Positions 55,045-63,808 are shown, counted from the first letter of the stretch. The stretch is 64,000 nt of DNA from Methylobacillus flagellatus_A (GCF_031344055.1 NZ_JADBEN010000003.1), one strand, 5' to 3'. A program made the numbers and translations. Notes: generated from the letters alone by a model not told the origin.

Positions 55045-55278
55045 GATTATCTCCTTTAATAAATTCATGATTTAAGCGAAGCGTTTCAAACCCGGCAGCC
55101 CCTAGAATGGCAACTGCCGCGCTTGTGAGCATTGAATGCTTCTGCAGGCCGGAACTGAAATTCATTTGCTCAATGGCATCATGGGCAATATCAATAAGGC
55201 GAAAAGGGGCTTGATGGTTACAATTCACGAGAGCTGGCTTCAGCGCGGGAAGCAGCTTGAGGAGGAGAGGGGAAAAGC

Positions 55279-56154
55279 ATGAATTTGAGAGACTTGAACT
55301 ACCTGATTGCAGTCGCGGACTGCAAGAACTTCAGCCATGCGGCGAACCAGTGCGCGATTGGCCAGCCTACGCTCAGCGTCCAAATCAAGAAGCTGGAAGA
55401 CTACCTGGATGTGCCCTTGTTCGTGCGCAACAAGAACCAGGTCGAAATTACCGAGATCGGCACCCAGGTCGTGGAAGTGGCGCGCCGCATCGTCGCGGAT
55501 GCGGAACAGATCCGCATGATCGCTGCCCAGGCGCAGCTGCCTACCTGCGGCAAGCTGTCGCTGGGCGCCTTTCCATCCGTTGCCAGCTATGTGCTGCCGG
55601 AATACGTATTCCGCATCAAGCAGCACTTTCCCGAAATGAAGATGCTGGTAATCGAGGAAAAGACCAATGCGCTGATGGAACTGCTCTTGGGGATGAAGCT
55701 GGATGCCGCGCTGCTGGCATTGCCGGTGAAGCCGCAGGAATTCGAGGCGAGCCCCTTGTTCGAGGACCCCTTCACCCTGGCGGTTGCCAGCGATCATCCG
55801 CTGGCCGGCCACGATGTGGTCGACCTCAATGCCGTCGACCAGGAAAACCTGCTGCTATTGGACGAAGGGCACTGTCTGCGCGACCAAGCCTTGCAGATCT
55901 GCAATCCCTCGCGCTTCATCGAGGACGATTTCCGCGCTTCCAGCCTAGAAACCCTGCGCTTCATGGTCAAGAATGGCGTAGGCGTCACCCTGATGCCTTC
56001 TGTCGCCATACAGCCGGATGAGAGCGACATCCGTTACATCCCTATCAAGCAGAACCCCTGCCGCACCATCGCCCTGGTCTGGCACCGTCAACACCCGCGC
56101 CGCAAGCTTCTACAGGAACTTGCCAGCCTGCTGGCCTACAAGCCGATTGCATAA
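55279..56154 (+). CDS. oxyR: OxyR, peroxide-sensing LysR-type regulator
   Basis: The 291-residue protein has the LysR helix-turn-helix (NFSHAANQCAIGQPTLSVQIKKLEDYL) and the redox centre LLDEGHCLRDQALQIC with Cys at 199 and 208, the very positions of the redox-sensing disulfide in E. coli OxyR. The start has GAGGAGAGG upstream. It is divergent from the small repeat protein and katG genes. I could not find a full ATAG-type OxyR box in the 234-base gap, though parts of it are AT-rich. Confidence 0.93.
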   Translation: MNLRDLNYLIAVADCKNFSHAANQCAIGQPTLSVQIKKLEDYLDVPLFVRNKNQVEITEIGTQVVEVARRIVADAEQIRMIAAQAQLPTCGKLSLGAFPSVASYVLPEYVFRIKQHFPEMKMLVIEEKTNALMELLLGMKLDAALLALPVKPQEFEASPLFEDPFTLAVASDHPLAGHDVVDLNAVDQENLLLLDEGHCLRDQALQICNPSRFIEDDFRASSLETLRFMVKNGVGVTLMPSVAIQPDESDIRYIPIKQNPCRTIALVWHRQHPRRKLLQELASLLAYKPIA

Positions 56155-56222
56155 AAATCAAGCAAGCGGGCCTCGCGGGCTGCGGCCATTCCACTCACCC
56201 CCCTATCCTTTCTGAGCAATGC

Positions 56223-56605
56223 ATGCGTAGCGCGTGCACCCCATCGGCAAGCCCGCAATTCAAGGAATTCAAGAACACCGGCGTCCATCCCTACAATGGC
56301 GATCAGGAAGCCATGAACAAGGTTACGTGATCTTTGCCACCGACTGTTCCGGTTGCCACGGCCATCTGGCCGAAGGCAAGTTGGGGCCGGCGCTGAGCGA
56401 CGATTATTGGACCTATCCTGGAAACCGCGAGGACAAGGGACTGTTCGAAACCATCTATGGCGGTGCCGACGGCCAGATGGGACTCCAGCAAGGCCTGCTG
56501 GAACCTGATGAAATCCTGCACGTCATGAGCTGGGTGCGCGGCTGGCAAACCGAGCCGGAGAAAACCAAAAAGGCCGTCGAGGCCTACGAAAAACGCAATG
56601 GCTAG
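56223..56605 (+). pseudogene. mxaG: Frameshifted, N-truncated mxaG (cytochrome cL)
   Basis: The first frame (ATG 56223 to TGA 56328-56330) reads SPQFKEFKNTGVHPYNGDQE with AMNK, and the second frame continues from 56321 as GYVIFATDCSGCHGHLAEGKLGP to a stop at 56603-56605. Together they match the haem region of cytochrome cL, the electron acceptor of MxaF methanol dehydrogenase, with CSGCH and WTYPGNREDKGLFETIYGGADGQMG. One base is missing near 56321, and the first part of the mature protein and the signal peptide are gone. The rest of the mxa cluster is not here. It is probably a decayed duplicate; a sequencing error could explain the frameshift but not the truncation. Confidence 0.7.
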
Positions 56606-56662
56606 CAGGTCGCTGTAATGCGCATTCCACCGGATAACCCAGTTATCCAGTGGATATCCGGC

Positions 56663-57415
56663 TTACAAGAACATTCCGCCGGACGCCTCAATGCGCTGGC
56701 CGTTGACCCAACCGCTCTCTTCCGACAGCAACACCGCCACCAACCCGCCAATGTCGTCAGGCAAGCCTACGCGTCCCAATGCCGTCTGTTCGGCGACGAA
56801 ACGGTTGATATCCGCATTGTCGCGTACCGCGCCGCCGCCAAAGTCGGTCTCTATGGCCCCGGGCGCCAGCACGTTGACCCGGATGCCGCGCGAGCCCAGC
56901 TCCCTGGCAAGATACTTGGTCAGCACCTCGATCCCGCCCTTCATTGCGGCGTAGGCGGCATAGCCCGGCAGCGAGAAGCGCGTGAGGCCGCTGGAGATGT
57001 TGAGGATGTGCCCGCCGTCCCGCAGCAAGGGCAGCAATGCCTGGGTAAGGAAAAACACGCCCTTGAAATGGATATTCACCAGTTCGTCAAACTGCTGTTC
57101 CGTGGTCTCGATGATCGGGCTATGAATGCCTATGCCGGCGTTATTGACCAGGAAATCGAAATCCGGCCTGCCCCATTGCTGCAATAGTGGGCGCACGCTC
57201 CTAGCAAAGGCCGCAAAGCTGCTGCTGTCGCCCACGTCCAGCTGCAAGGCAGCGGCTTTCGCTCCCAATTGCCCGATCTCGGCGACCACCGCGTCTGCCT
57301 GTTCCCTGCCGTTGCGATAGGTAATGATGCTGTCCACGCCCTTGCGAGCGAGGTGGAGGGCCATGTTGCGCCCCAGTCCGCGGTTGCCGCCGGTGATAAT
57401 CGCGATCTTGCCCAT
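56663..57415 (-). CDS. Short-chain dehydrogenase/reductase
   Basis: The 250-residue protein (ATG 57415, AGGAGG upstream) is a classical SDR: TGGNRGLG nucleotide loop, NNAG in LVNNAGIG, and the active-site Ser, Tyr and Lys in ISSGLTRFSLPGYAAYAAMKGG. The Arg-rich start of strand two (TYRNGREQ) suggests NADP(H). The C-terminus ends in the common GWVNGQRIEASGG. Divergent from a LysR-type gene by about 115 bases, it is the probable target of that regulator. The substrate is unknown. Confidence 0.88.
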   Translation of the reverse strand: MGKIAIITGGNRGLGRNMALHLARKGVDSIITYRNGREQADAVVAEIGQLGAKAAALQLDVGDSSSFAAFARSVRPLLQQWGRPDFDFLVNNAGIGIHSPIIETTEQQFDELVNIHFKGVFFLTQALLPLLRDGGHILNISSGLTRFSLPGYAAYAAMKGGIEVLTKYLARELGSRGIRVNVLAPGAIETDFGGGAVRDNADINRFVAEQTALGRVGLPDDIGGLVAVLLSEESGWVNGQRIEASGGMFL

Positions 57416-57500
57416 GATGCTGCCTCCTTGGTAAATGAATGTGGACACAGTCTATTGCGATAACAAATCGTGATAAATACTCACCAAATGATTACACTGT

Positions 57501-57515
57501 TCAAATAATTTGAAC
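57501..57515. promoter_or_regulatory. Operator-like palindrome between SDR and LysR genes
   Basis: TTCAAATAATTTGAA is a perfect dyad (7 bases each side of a central A) placed 18 bases before the lysR-type start and 86 bases from the SDR start. It fits the T-N11-A layout of LysR-protein sites. Confidence 0.6.
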
Positions 57516-57532
57516 AAAATGGAAATCACTTT

Positions 57533-58432
57533 ATGGACAAGCTGCATGCCATGACGGTGTTTGCGCGCGTTGCGGAACTCTCGAGCTTCACCCAGGCCGC
57601 CATCAGCCTAGGCCTGCCCAAGGGCAGCATCTCGATGGCGGTGCAGAACCTCGAAGCCCACCTCGGGACCAGGCTGCTGCAGCGCACGACGCGCAAGGTG
57701 GTGCTCACCCATGACGGCCAATTGTTCTACCAGCGCTGCAAGGATTTGCTGACCGACGTGGACGAGCTGGAGTCCATGTTCCTGCTCGACGAAAAAGGCA
57801 TCCAAGGGCGCATCCGCGTGGATGTGCCGCTTGCCGTCGCACGCGAAGTGCTGATGCCGCACCTGCCTGCGTTCCTGCAGCAGCATCCCGGCATCAAGAT
57901 CGAGCTCAGCAGCACCGACCGCCGGGTAGACTTGGTAGCGGAAGGCTTCGATTGCGTGCTGCGCGTCGGCAGCCTCGGGGACTCCGGCCTGGTCGCGCGC
58001 CAGATCGGCATTCACCCCATCGTCAACTGCGCCAGCCCGGCATATCTGCAGCGGCACGGCATGCCGCTGTCATTGGACGACCTGGAACGGCATTTCATGG
58101 TGCATTACGCGCAGGTGCTGGGTTCGGAGGAAGCGTACTGGGAATACGTGCAGGGAAACGACACCAAACGCATGAAGATGCAATCCATCATCACCGTCAA
58201 CAACAGCGATGCCTACACCCAGGCCTGCCTGGCCGGGCTGGGCATCATCCAGGTGCCGCAGGCGGCAACCAAGGCCCATATCCGGGATGGCAGGCTGGTC
58301 GAACTGCTGCCGGAATATCGCGCAGCGCCGATGCCGGTTTCCATGCTATACCCGAACCGGCGCCACCAACCGCGCCGGGTCCGCGTATTCATGGACTGGC
58401 TGGCGAACCGGTTACAAGACTACCTTGCCTAA
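57533..58432 (+). CDS. LysR-family regulator divergent from the SDR gene
   Basis: The 299-residue protein has the LysR start MDKLHAMTVFARVAELSSFTQAAISLGLPKGSISMAVQNLEAHLGTRLLQRTTRKV and a substrate domain; it is a DmlR/PgrR-like member. The close divergent SDR gene is the likely target. The gap has T/A-rich sequence with ATAAATACTCACCAAATGATT and TTCAAATAATTTGAA; the latter is a 15-bp perfect dyad (57501-57515) and a good LysR-type operator candidate. Confidence 0.87.
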   Translation: MDKLHAMTVFARVAELSSFTQAAISLGLPKGSISMAVQNLEAHLGTRLLQRTTRKVVLTHDGQLFYQRCKDLLTDVDELESMFLLDEKGIQGRIRVDVPLAVAREVLMPHLPAFLQQHPGIKIELSSTDRRVDLVAEGFDCVLRVGSLGDSGLVARQIGIHPIVNCASPAYLQRHGMPLSLDDLERHFMVHYAQVLGSEEAYWEYVQGNDTKRMKMQSIITVNNSDAYTQACLAGLGIIQVPQAATKAHIRDGRLVELLPEYRAAPMPVSMLYPNRRHQPRRVRVFMDWLANRLQDYLA

Positions 58433-58433
58433 T

Positions 58434-58727
58434 TCAATTGCTCGCCAGGCAGGAGGCGAGGTAATTACGTCGCGTATCCCCGTCCAGGTTCATCGCCGTG
58501 GCACTGATCTGGCACTGTTTGCGGGCCTGGTGTGCCGCCTCGCTCGCATAGGTTTTCGACAGCACGCAATTGTTGAGGTAGTGCTCACGCACGTGCCCAT
58601 CAAGGTTCATGGCGGTCGCATTCACATGACAAGCCTTCATGACCTGGAACTCGTCTTCTGCCACTGATTTGGCGATGGCAGGCATGGTGGCAAAGAGGGA
58701 CAAGGATAGGATAGCCAGGGTTTTCAT
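58434..58727 (-). CDS. PsiF-repeat periplasmic protein
   Basis: The 97-residue product from ATG 58727 has a signal peptide (MKTLAILSLSLFATMPAIA-K) and two tandem PsiF-type repeats: CHVNATAMNLDGHVREHYLNNC and CQISATAMNLDGDTRRNYLASC, each with two Cys. PsiF of E. coli is a phosphate-starvation-inducible protein of unknown function. The frame is open to 58994 but the upstream part has no signal. It ends one base after the convergent lysR stop, so the two genes' 3' ends meet. Confidence 0.8.
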   Translation of the reverse strand: MKTLAILSLSLFATMPAIAKSVAEDEFQVMKACHVNATAMNLDGHVREHYLNNCVLSKTYASEAAHQARKQCQISATAMNLDGDTRRNYLASCLASN

Positions 58728-58896
58728 CATGCTTTCTCCATAGTGTTGAATCATATCGTCGACAAGTCTGGCGCCTGTCTTGGTATCTATTCTCAGGGCG
58801 GTACACGCCAGAACGATATTACGCCTTTTGCGCTTGCCCGGCACCAATGAATTTAGTACCGTAGGCTGCATCGTTCCTACATGATTGAGACCGACA

Positions 58897-59595
58897 ATGA
58901 CGCTGCTAGATCCCGTGACCCATCCGCACCCGGAGTCGCTTCCTGCCGCCTGGGTAGAAGCCGTTCCCGAATTGCAGGCGCTGTACAACAGCATCAGCGC
59001 CAGCCTGGAGACGGTGGAGGGTGTACGCCCGCGCCGGGGATTGTGGTTCGAGGCATTGCGCCAGGTAGAGCCGGCAAAGGCCAGGGTGGTGTTGCTGGGA
59101 CAGGACCCTTACCATGGCGAGGACCGCGGCATCCAGCAAGCCCATGGTTTGTCGTTTTCCGTACCGGAAGGAGTCAGGCCGCCGCCATCATTGCGCAATA
59201 TGATCAAGGAGATGCAAACGGACGTGGGCCAGACCCTGTCGAGCGGCAACCTGATGCCGTGGGCGAAGCAAGGGGTTCTGCTGCTCAATGCCTCGCTCAC
59301 CACGCGCGGCGGCGTTGCGGGCGCCCATAGCAGGATATGGCAGGCGTTCACCCACGCCGTCATCCACTACCTGGGCCAGCGCGAGACGCCGCTGGTGTTC
59401 ATCCTCTGGGGGAGCCATGCGCAACAATTCCGTCCGTTGATCGCTCCCCAGCATCATGTCATCAGCTCGGCGCACCCTTCTCCGCTGTCCGCCCATCGCG
59501 GATTCTTCGGCAGCCAGCCCTATTCCAGGGTCAATGCTGCATTGCGCAATTTTGGGCTGGGCGAGATTCAATGGGGCGAACCAATACTTGTCTGA
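58897..59595 (+). CDS. ung: Uracil-DNA glycosylase
   Basis: The 232-residue protein (ATG 58897; a TTG at 58885 is possible) contains the water-activating GQDPYH, the loop PPPSLRNMIKEM, the uracil-pocket LLLNASLTT, and the DNA-intercalation HPSPLSAHRGFFG. It removes uracil from DNA at the start of base-excision repair. All catalytic residues (Asp in GQDPYH, His in HPSPLS) are intact. The length is normal for Ung. Confidence 0.95.
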   Translation: MTLLDPVTHPHPESLPAAWVEAVPELQALYNSISASLETVEGVRPRRGLWFEALRQVEPAKARVVLLGQDPYHGEDRGIQQAHGLSFSVPEGVRPPPSLRNMIKEMQTDVGQTLSSGNLMPWAKQGVLLLNASLTTRGGVAGAHSRIWQAFTHAVIHYLGQRETPLVFILWGSHAQQFRPLIAPQHHVISSAHPSPLSAHRGFFGSQPYSRVNAALRNFGLGEIQWGEPILV

Positions 59596-59617
59596 ATCTT
59601 AGCGGCCAGCCCCGAAG

Positions 59618-60127
59618 CTACCTTGCCAGCAGGTCTATCGCCGTCAGGATGACATAGGTGGTAGGATCGTAAACCACGTTATAACCTTGGTAGTAGCCGA
59701 TCACATATCCTGGCGGCGGCGGTGGCAACGTGCGCAGCACATGGACCGGTACGGGAGTGATATAGGGACGATACGCGGGCAGGACGGCGTAGCCGGCGCG
59801 GAAATCCGGCCTGTGGTCCCACCTGGCCCCGCGCAGGCTGCGCTGGTATTGCGTATACAGCCTTGCCCTGTCCTGGTCGCGGAATTGATAGTGCACATTC
59901 TGCTGCACAATCACGGGACGCGCACTGCGATCCCAACGCCTGTCTTGCTGCCTGTACTGCCGGTCGCCATGACCACGGTCATGGCCTCTATCCCAGCGTT
60001 GCTCCTGACGCTGCCCCCGATCATGCCTGTCGTCCCGGTCCGCATAGGCGGCCGCCTGGCCGAGCATGCTGGCAATCAATACCATGCCAAGGGCTGACCA
60101 AAGCCTGTTTTTATTCACCTGTTTCAT
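59618..60127 (-). CDS. RcnB-like exported protein
   Basis: The 169-residue product has a signal peptide (MKQVNKNRLWSALGMVLIASMLGQAAAYA), a highly charged Arg/Asp/His-rich middle (DRDDRHDRGQRQEQRWDRGH) and a C-terminal RcnB-type part with PPPPPGYVIGYYQGYNVVYDPTTYVI. RcnB in E. coli is a periplasmic factor in nickel and cobalt balance; many relatives have no proven role. The His and Asp stretches could bind metal. It is the first of three adjacent small exported-protein genes on the same strand. Confidence 0.7.
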   Translation of the reverse strand: MKQVNKNRLWSALGMVLIASMLGQAAAYADRDDRHDRGQRQEQRWDRGHDRGHGDRQYRQQDRRWDRSARPVIVQQNVHYQFRDQDRARLYTQYQRSLRGARWDHRPDFRAGYAVLPAYRPYITPVPVHVLRTLPPPPPGYVIGYYQGYNVVYDPTTYVILTAIDLLAR

Positions 60128-60198
60128 ACTGTCCTCCTGATCCTGCGTTCTCGAACGCGCTGTCTATCCCCGATACATGCAAACAACTTGAAAATGTT

Positions 60199-60735
60199 CT
60201 ATTCCCGGTAATCCGGCGGTACGCCGGCCGACAACGGCTCGCCGCGATATCCCGGTGGCGGGGGCGGAGGCGGCACGCTGCGGCGCACAGGGGCCGCTTG
60301 CTCGCGGACCTGGGCCAGCCTGCCCGACACCGCCACCTTGTGCCCCTTGGCGTACATGCATTGCGTATAGGCATTGTCGTAACGCGCTTGGGAAGCCTGG
60401 TAGGAGTCCGCCGCCATGCCGGTACCGGCCATGGTGCCGACCAGCAAACCGGAACCCGCGCCGACGGCAGCCCCTTCATGCCCGCCGACCGCGGCGCCGA
60501 GCAAACCGCCCACCACCGTGCCCACCGCGGCACTCGTCACTGCGCTATCCTGGGCCGCGGTCTTGGCAGAGCCGCTTTGCTCCAGGCCGAACTGGCGGCA
60601 AATGCCGTCGTCATAGCGGAATTGGTCGAAACTCTTGGTGCTGCCCGGCAGGGCCATGCGGCTCGGGCCGTCCGGGGGCAAGGTGGCGCAGGCGCTCAAC
60701 AGCAGCAACGGAATCAATGCGGCAACGCGTTTCAT
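60199..60735 (-). CDS. Glycine-zipper lipoprotein
   Basis: The 178-residue product starts at ATG 60735 with GGAGGG just upstream. The lipobox LSAC (about 13-16 in LLLLSACATLPPDG) predicts a lipoprotein. Residues 68-108 contain a glycine-zipper stretch (AAVGTVVGGLLGAAVGGHEG), as in YMGG and 17-kDa antigen proteins of the outer membrane. The C-terminal end is proline-rich (RRSVPPPPPPPGY). Its role is unknown; such proteins often stabilise the envelope. Confidence 0.75.
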   Translation of the reverse strand: MKRVAALIPLLLLSACATLPPDGPSRMALPGSTKSFDQFRYDDGICRQFGLEQSGSAKTAAQDSAVTSAAVGTVVGGLLGAAVGGHEGAAVGAGSGLLVGTMAGTGMAADSYQASQARYDNAYTQCMYAKGHKVAVSGRLAQVREQAAPVRRSVPPPPPPPGYRGEPLSAGVPPDYRE

Positions 60736-60749
60736 GATGCATCCCTCCA

Positions 60750-61154
60750 TTACCGTGCCGGCTGCGGCGCAACCTTTTGCCAGCCGGCAGGGCATTCCTT
60801 CACATAGGGATAGTAACCTTCCGGCTGCTTGCAGTAATACCAATACCCGCTATCCGCCGCCTCGGGCGCGGCGCTTTGCTGCGGAACCTGCTCGATGTAG
60901 ACCGGCGGCGGCACGGGTGCCGGCGCGGGGGCGACGATCACGGGCGGGTAATAGGGATAGGTAGGCACTGCGTAGTAGGGGCGCGGATAATAGGGCCCCC
61001 AGCCGGGTCCATAGCCTGGGCCAAAATAAAACCCGATATTGGGGCCGCCATGACGGTGCCCGCCCCGCCATGGGTCAGCCTGGGCACTGACGCTCATCAG
61101 CAAGCTGCCGGTCAGTGCAAGAAGTATCATCGACCGTTTAGAGATTGCCACCAT
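60750..61154 (-). CDS. Tyr/Pro/Gly-rich exported protein
   Basis: The 134-residue product (ATG 61154) has a signal peptide (MVAISKRSMILLALTGSLLMSVSAQA-D) and a low-complexity middle, GFYFGPGYGPGWGPYYPRPYYA then YPYYPPVIVAPAPAP, followed by a conserved-looking C-terminal segment GYWYYCKQPEGYYPYVKECPAGWQ with two Cys that occurs at the end of many small Proteobacterial envelope proteins. It lies 15 bases before the glycine-zipper gene and is probably in its operon. Confidence 0.75.
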   Translation of the reverse strand: MVAISKRSMILLALTGSLLMSVSAQADPWRGGHRHGGPNIGFYFGPGYGPGWGPYYPRPYYAVPTYPYYPPVIVAPAPAPVPPPVYIEQVPQQSAAPEAADSGYWYYCKQPEGYYPYVKECPAGWQKVAPQPAR

Positions 61155-61438
61155 ACACCTCGATTCGTCCCTTGTTTGGAAAGTAAACGTAAGACTGGCA
61201 AGGCTGAGCCTAAGTTTGTAGGGCCAGTGTAAAGTTAGGTAATTCTGGGTAAACAATCCCCTGACAGTCATATCCCAGCTAGCAGGCTCTTTTCTCAGTC
61301 GGCTGACTGGCAGACACGGCAGGCAAAAAACAACCACAGGCTGAGAAAAACCGCCGGTTCCCCGTGTCATAAAATTGCAACACAGTTGCTCCATGCCACG
61401 CATTGGGCTAGAATCCACATTCGTTAACCTCTGCAACT
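61155..61438. promoter_or_regulatory. Divergent regulatory region with a Zur-like dyad
   Basis: This 284-base region separates the leftward envelope genes from the MerC-like gene. GTGTCATAAAATTGCAACAC near 61363-61382 is a partial dyad similar to zinc-uptake-regulator sites, which often lie before MerC-domain genes. The agreement is imperfect and the assignment weak. Otherwise I see only a CAGTCGGCTGACTG dyad near 61298-61311. Confidence 0.3.
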
Positions 61439-61852
61439 GTGGTGCACATCATCCGCCTCACCGATCCAAAATTCCTTAGCTGGGACAAATTCGGCAATTT
61501 CGTCTCGCTGCTTTGCCTGATCCACTGTACCGTGCTGCCCTTGATCGCCATGATCCTGCCGCTTTCCGTGTTCCTCGATGAGGCTGTGCACGTCTGGCTG
61601 TTCATTGCCCTGCTGCCCGCAGCCATTTTCGGCGCATGGTCGGGTTTGCGCCATCACGGCGATGGCAAGCCCAGCCTGTTGCTGGCCGCCGGGCTGACCT
61701 TGGTAGGCGCCGCCGCATTCGTGCCCATGAACACCGCTGCCGAAATCGCACTGACGATACCGGGCAGTTTGCTCCTGATCGCAGGCCATACCCTCAACCG
61801 CCGTCTCAAGCTCATTTCCCACCTCGCCGGCACAAGCCCGGCAAACCCATAA
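61439..61852 (+). CDS. MerC-domain membrane protein
   Basis: The 137-residue protein starts on a GTG (61439 or 61442) and has four membrane helices; SLLCLIHCTVLPLIAMILP carries the MerC Cys pair CxxxC in the first helix. MerC proteins carry Hg(II) or related metal ions across the inner membrane; chromosomal MerC-domain proteins are often zinc-regulated and not tied to mercury. No other mer gene is near. Confidence 0.8.
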   Translation: MVHIIRLTDPKFLSWDKFGNFVSLLCLIHCTVLPLIAMILPLSVFLDEAVHVWLFIALLPAAIFGAWSGLRHHGDGKPSLLLAAGLTLVGAAAFVPMNTAAEIALTIPGSLLLIAGHTLNRRLKLISHLAGTSPANP

Positions 61853-61890
61853 AAACCATCACAATTTCCAAAATTCCCGGAACTTTGGCT

Positions 61891-61919
61891 TTGAAGGTTT
61901 TTCCATAAAGGTCTATAGT
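61891..61919 (+). promoter_or_regulatory. Sigma-70 promoter for gnd
   Basis: TTGAAG (61891-61896) and TATAGT (61914-61919) are separated by exactly 17 bases. Transcription would start near 61926, giving a leader of about 100 bases before gnd at 62029. Confidence 0.75.
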
Positions 61920-62028
61920 CTGGCTTGGGAGCCGTTTTACAGAGTTGTATATTTACCGAGTTATATATGCTCGCGCGTTGGTTTTGGCTCTCGTTTCTAT
62001 CCACCCTAATTAACAAGAAGCAATCATC

Positions 62029-63540
62029 ATGAGTACAAATACCGCAGATATTGGCCTCATTGGTTTGGCAGTCATGGGGCAGAACCTAGCACTCAACATC
62101 GCAGATCACGGCTACACGATCTCCGTTTATAACCGCGACCCGGAAAAAACACGCAAATTCATCGCCCACTGCAAGGACAACGAGCCTTCCGCCGGCAACC
62201 TCAAGGGCTTTGAAGACCTCGCCACCTTCGTATTGAGCATCAAGCGTCCCCGCAAGATCGTATTGCTGGTAAAAGCCGGCAGCGCCACCGACGTCACCAT
62301 CAATGCATTGATCCCGTTCCTGGAAGAGGGCGACATCATCATCGATGGCGGCAATGCGCTCTGGACGGATACCATCCGCCGCGAGAAGGAACTCAAGGCC
62401 AAGGGACTCGAATTCATCGGCTCGGGCGTATCGGGCGGCGAGACCGGCGCGCGTTTCGGCCCGTCGCTCATGCCCAGCGGCACGCGCAAGGCATGGTCGT
62501 CCTTGGAGCCGATCTGGCGCGACATTGCTGCCAAGGTAGACCCGCGCACCGGCAAGCCTATCGAGGGCGCCGAGCCGGGCAAGCCGTTGCAGGGCGGCTT
62601 CTCCTGCGCCGAGTACATCGGCCCCGACGGCGCGGGACATTACGTCAAGATGGTGCACAACGGCATCGAATACATCGACATGCAGCTGATCTGCGAAGCC
62701 TACTGGCTCATGAAGAACCTGCTCGGCATGCGCGCAGACGAAATCGGCAAGGTATTCGAGGAATGGAACAAGGGCGAGCTGTCGAGCTTCCTGATCGAGA
62801 TCACCGGGGATATCCTGCAGCAGAAGGACCCTGCCGGCGACGGCTTCCTCGTGGACAAGATCATGGATGCCGCAGGGCAGAAGGGTACCGGGCAATGGAC
62901 CGCCGCCAACGCGCTTGAGCTGGGCTCCCCGGCCAATGCGATCGCCGCGGCCGTGTTCGCGCGCGCATTGTCGACAGTGAAGGATGAGCGCGTGGAAGCC
63001 AGCGGCATCCTCAAGGGGCCTGCAATCAAGCTGGAATCCGACCGCGAGAAGCTGATCGAGGCGATCCGCAATGCCTTGTATTGCTCCAAGATATGCGCCT
63101 ACGCCCAGGGCTTCCAATTGATGGACAAGGCCCAGGTCGCCTACAACTGGAAGCTCAACTTCGGCGAGATTGCGCAAATCTGGCGTGGCGGCTGCATCAT
63201 CCGCGCCCGGTTCCTGCAGAAGATCACCGATGCCTACGCGCTGGATTCACGCCTGAAGAACCTGATGCTGGACCCTTACTTCACCGAGGCGCTAGACGAA
63301 GGTCAGGAAAGCTGGCGGGAAGTGGTATCTCTCGCCGTGCGCAACGGCATCCCGGCCCAGGCGTTCTGCGCAGCGCTTTCCTACTACGACGGCTACCGCA
63401 GTGCGACATTGCCTGCCAATCTGCTGCAAGCGCAACGCGACTACTTCGGCGCCCATACCTACGAACGCACGGACCAGCCACGCGGCGAATTCTTCCACAC
63501 CGACTGGCCTGAACCGGGACGTCCTCAGTTAAAGGTATAA
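62029..63540 (+). CDS. gnd: 6-phosphogluconate dehydrogenase (decarboxylating)
   Basis: The 503-residue protein has the N-terminal GLIGLAVMGQNLALNIADHGYTISVYNRDPEKT NADP fold, GSGVSGGETGARFGPSLMPSG with the substrate-binding Ser/Gly loop, and the catalytic Lys in AGHYVKMVHNGIEYIDMQ. The length and the C-terminal segment YFGAHTYERTDQPRGEFFHTDWP place it with the long, NADP-type Gnd proteins. In methylotrophs with the ribulose monophosphate cycle this enzyme drives cyclic formaldehyde oxidation. It ends in front of a bidirectional terminator at 63550-63577. Confidence 0.95.
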   Translation: MSTNTADIGLIGLAVMGQNLALNIADHGYTISVYNRDPEKTRKFIAHCKDNEPSAGNLKGFEDLATFVLSIKRPRKIVLLVKAGSATDVTINALIPFLEEGDIIIDGGNALWTDTIRREKELKAKGLEFIGSGVSGGETGARFGPSLMPSGTRKAWSSLEPIWRDIAAKVDPRTGKPIEGAEPGKPLQGGFSCAEYIGPDGAGHYVKMVHNGIEYIDMQLICEAYWLMKNLLGMRADEIGKVFEEWNKGELSSFLIEITGDILQQKDPAGDGFLVDKIMDAAGQKGTGQWTAANALELGSPANAIAAAVFARALSTVKDERVEASGILKGPAIKLESDREKLIEAIRNALYCSKICAYAQGFQLMDKAQVAYNWKLNFGEIAQIWRGGCIIRARFLQKITDAYALDSRLKNLMLDPYFTEALDEGQESWREVVSLAVRNGIPAQAFCAALSYYDGYRSATLPANLLQAQRDYFGAHTYERTDQPRGEFFHTDWPEPGRPQLKV

Positions 63541-63549
63541 ACGTGACTT

Positions 63550-63577
63550 AAGGCGGGAAGTTTCAGTTCCCGCCTTT
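63550..63577. terminator. Bidirectional terminator after gnd
   Basis: AAGGCGGGAA (63550-63559), a short loop and TTCCCGCCTT (63567-63576) form a strong GC-rich stem with T bases next to it. The stop codon of the convergent small gene lies inside the stem-loop. Confidence 0.7.
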
Positions 63578-63808
63578 CAATGCCGCGGCAATCGCCCGCA
63601 GTTCCGCCTTGGGGTCTGCATACTCCTCATATTCGTGCGGAGTCCGCCGGTACCAATAGCGGCTGTTCCACTCGTCGCCCTCGATCTTGTGCAATACGGC
63701 ATGTATCCAATGCGCAACCACGTCGTTGGAATCCTGCGCAATCTCATGGGCAGCATCCCAATCGTCATTCAACGCCAGCTCCACGGCTTGTAGCAATGAC
63801 TGCCGCAT
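63563..63808 (-). CDS. Small conserved-looking protein of unknown function
   Basis: The 81-residue cytosolic product (ATG 63808; frame open to 63829) reads MRQSLLQAVELALNDDWDAAHEIAQDSNDVVAHWIHAVLHKIEGDEWNSRYWYRR and ends AELRAIAAALKGG. The helical, His- and Trp-rich pattern with HxxHAxxHxxEGDxxNSxYWYRR looks like a family I have seen in Proteobacteria but cannot name. It is convergent with gnd and sits at the window's right edge; the last 160 bases after it hold no clear gene. Confidence 0.65.
   Translation of the reverse strand: MRQSLLQAVELALNDDWDAAHEIAQDSNDVVAHWIHAVLHKIEGDEWNSRYWYRRTPHEYEEYADPKAELRAIAAALKGGN

Noticed and set aside
61363..61382. A zinc-regulator (Zur) box before the MerC-like gene
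   Set aside because: Only part of the dyad matches, so I kept it as a weak note in the regulatory region and not as a finding.
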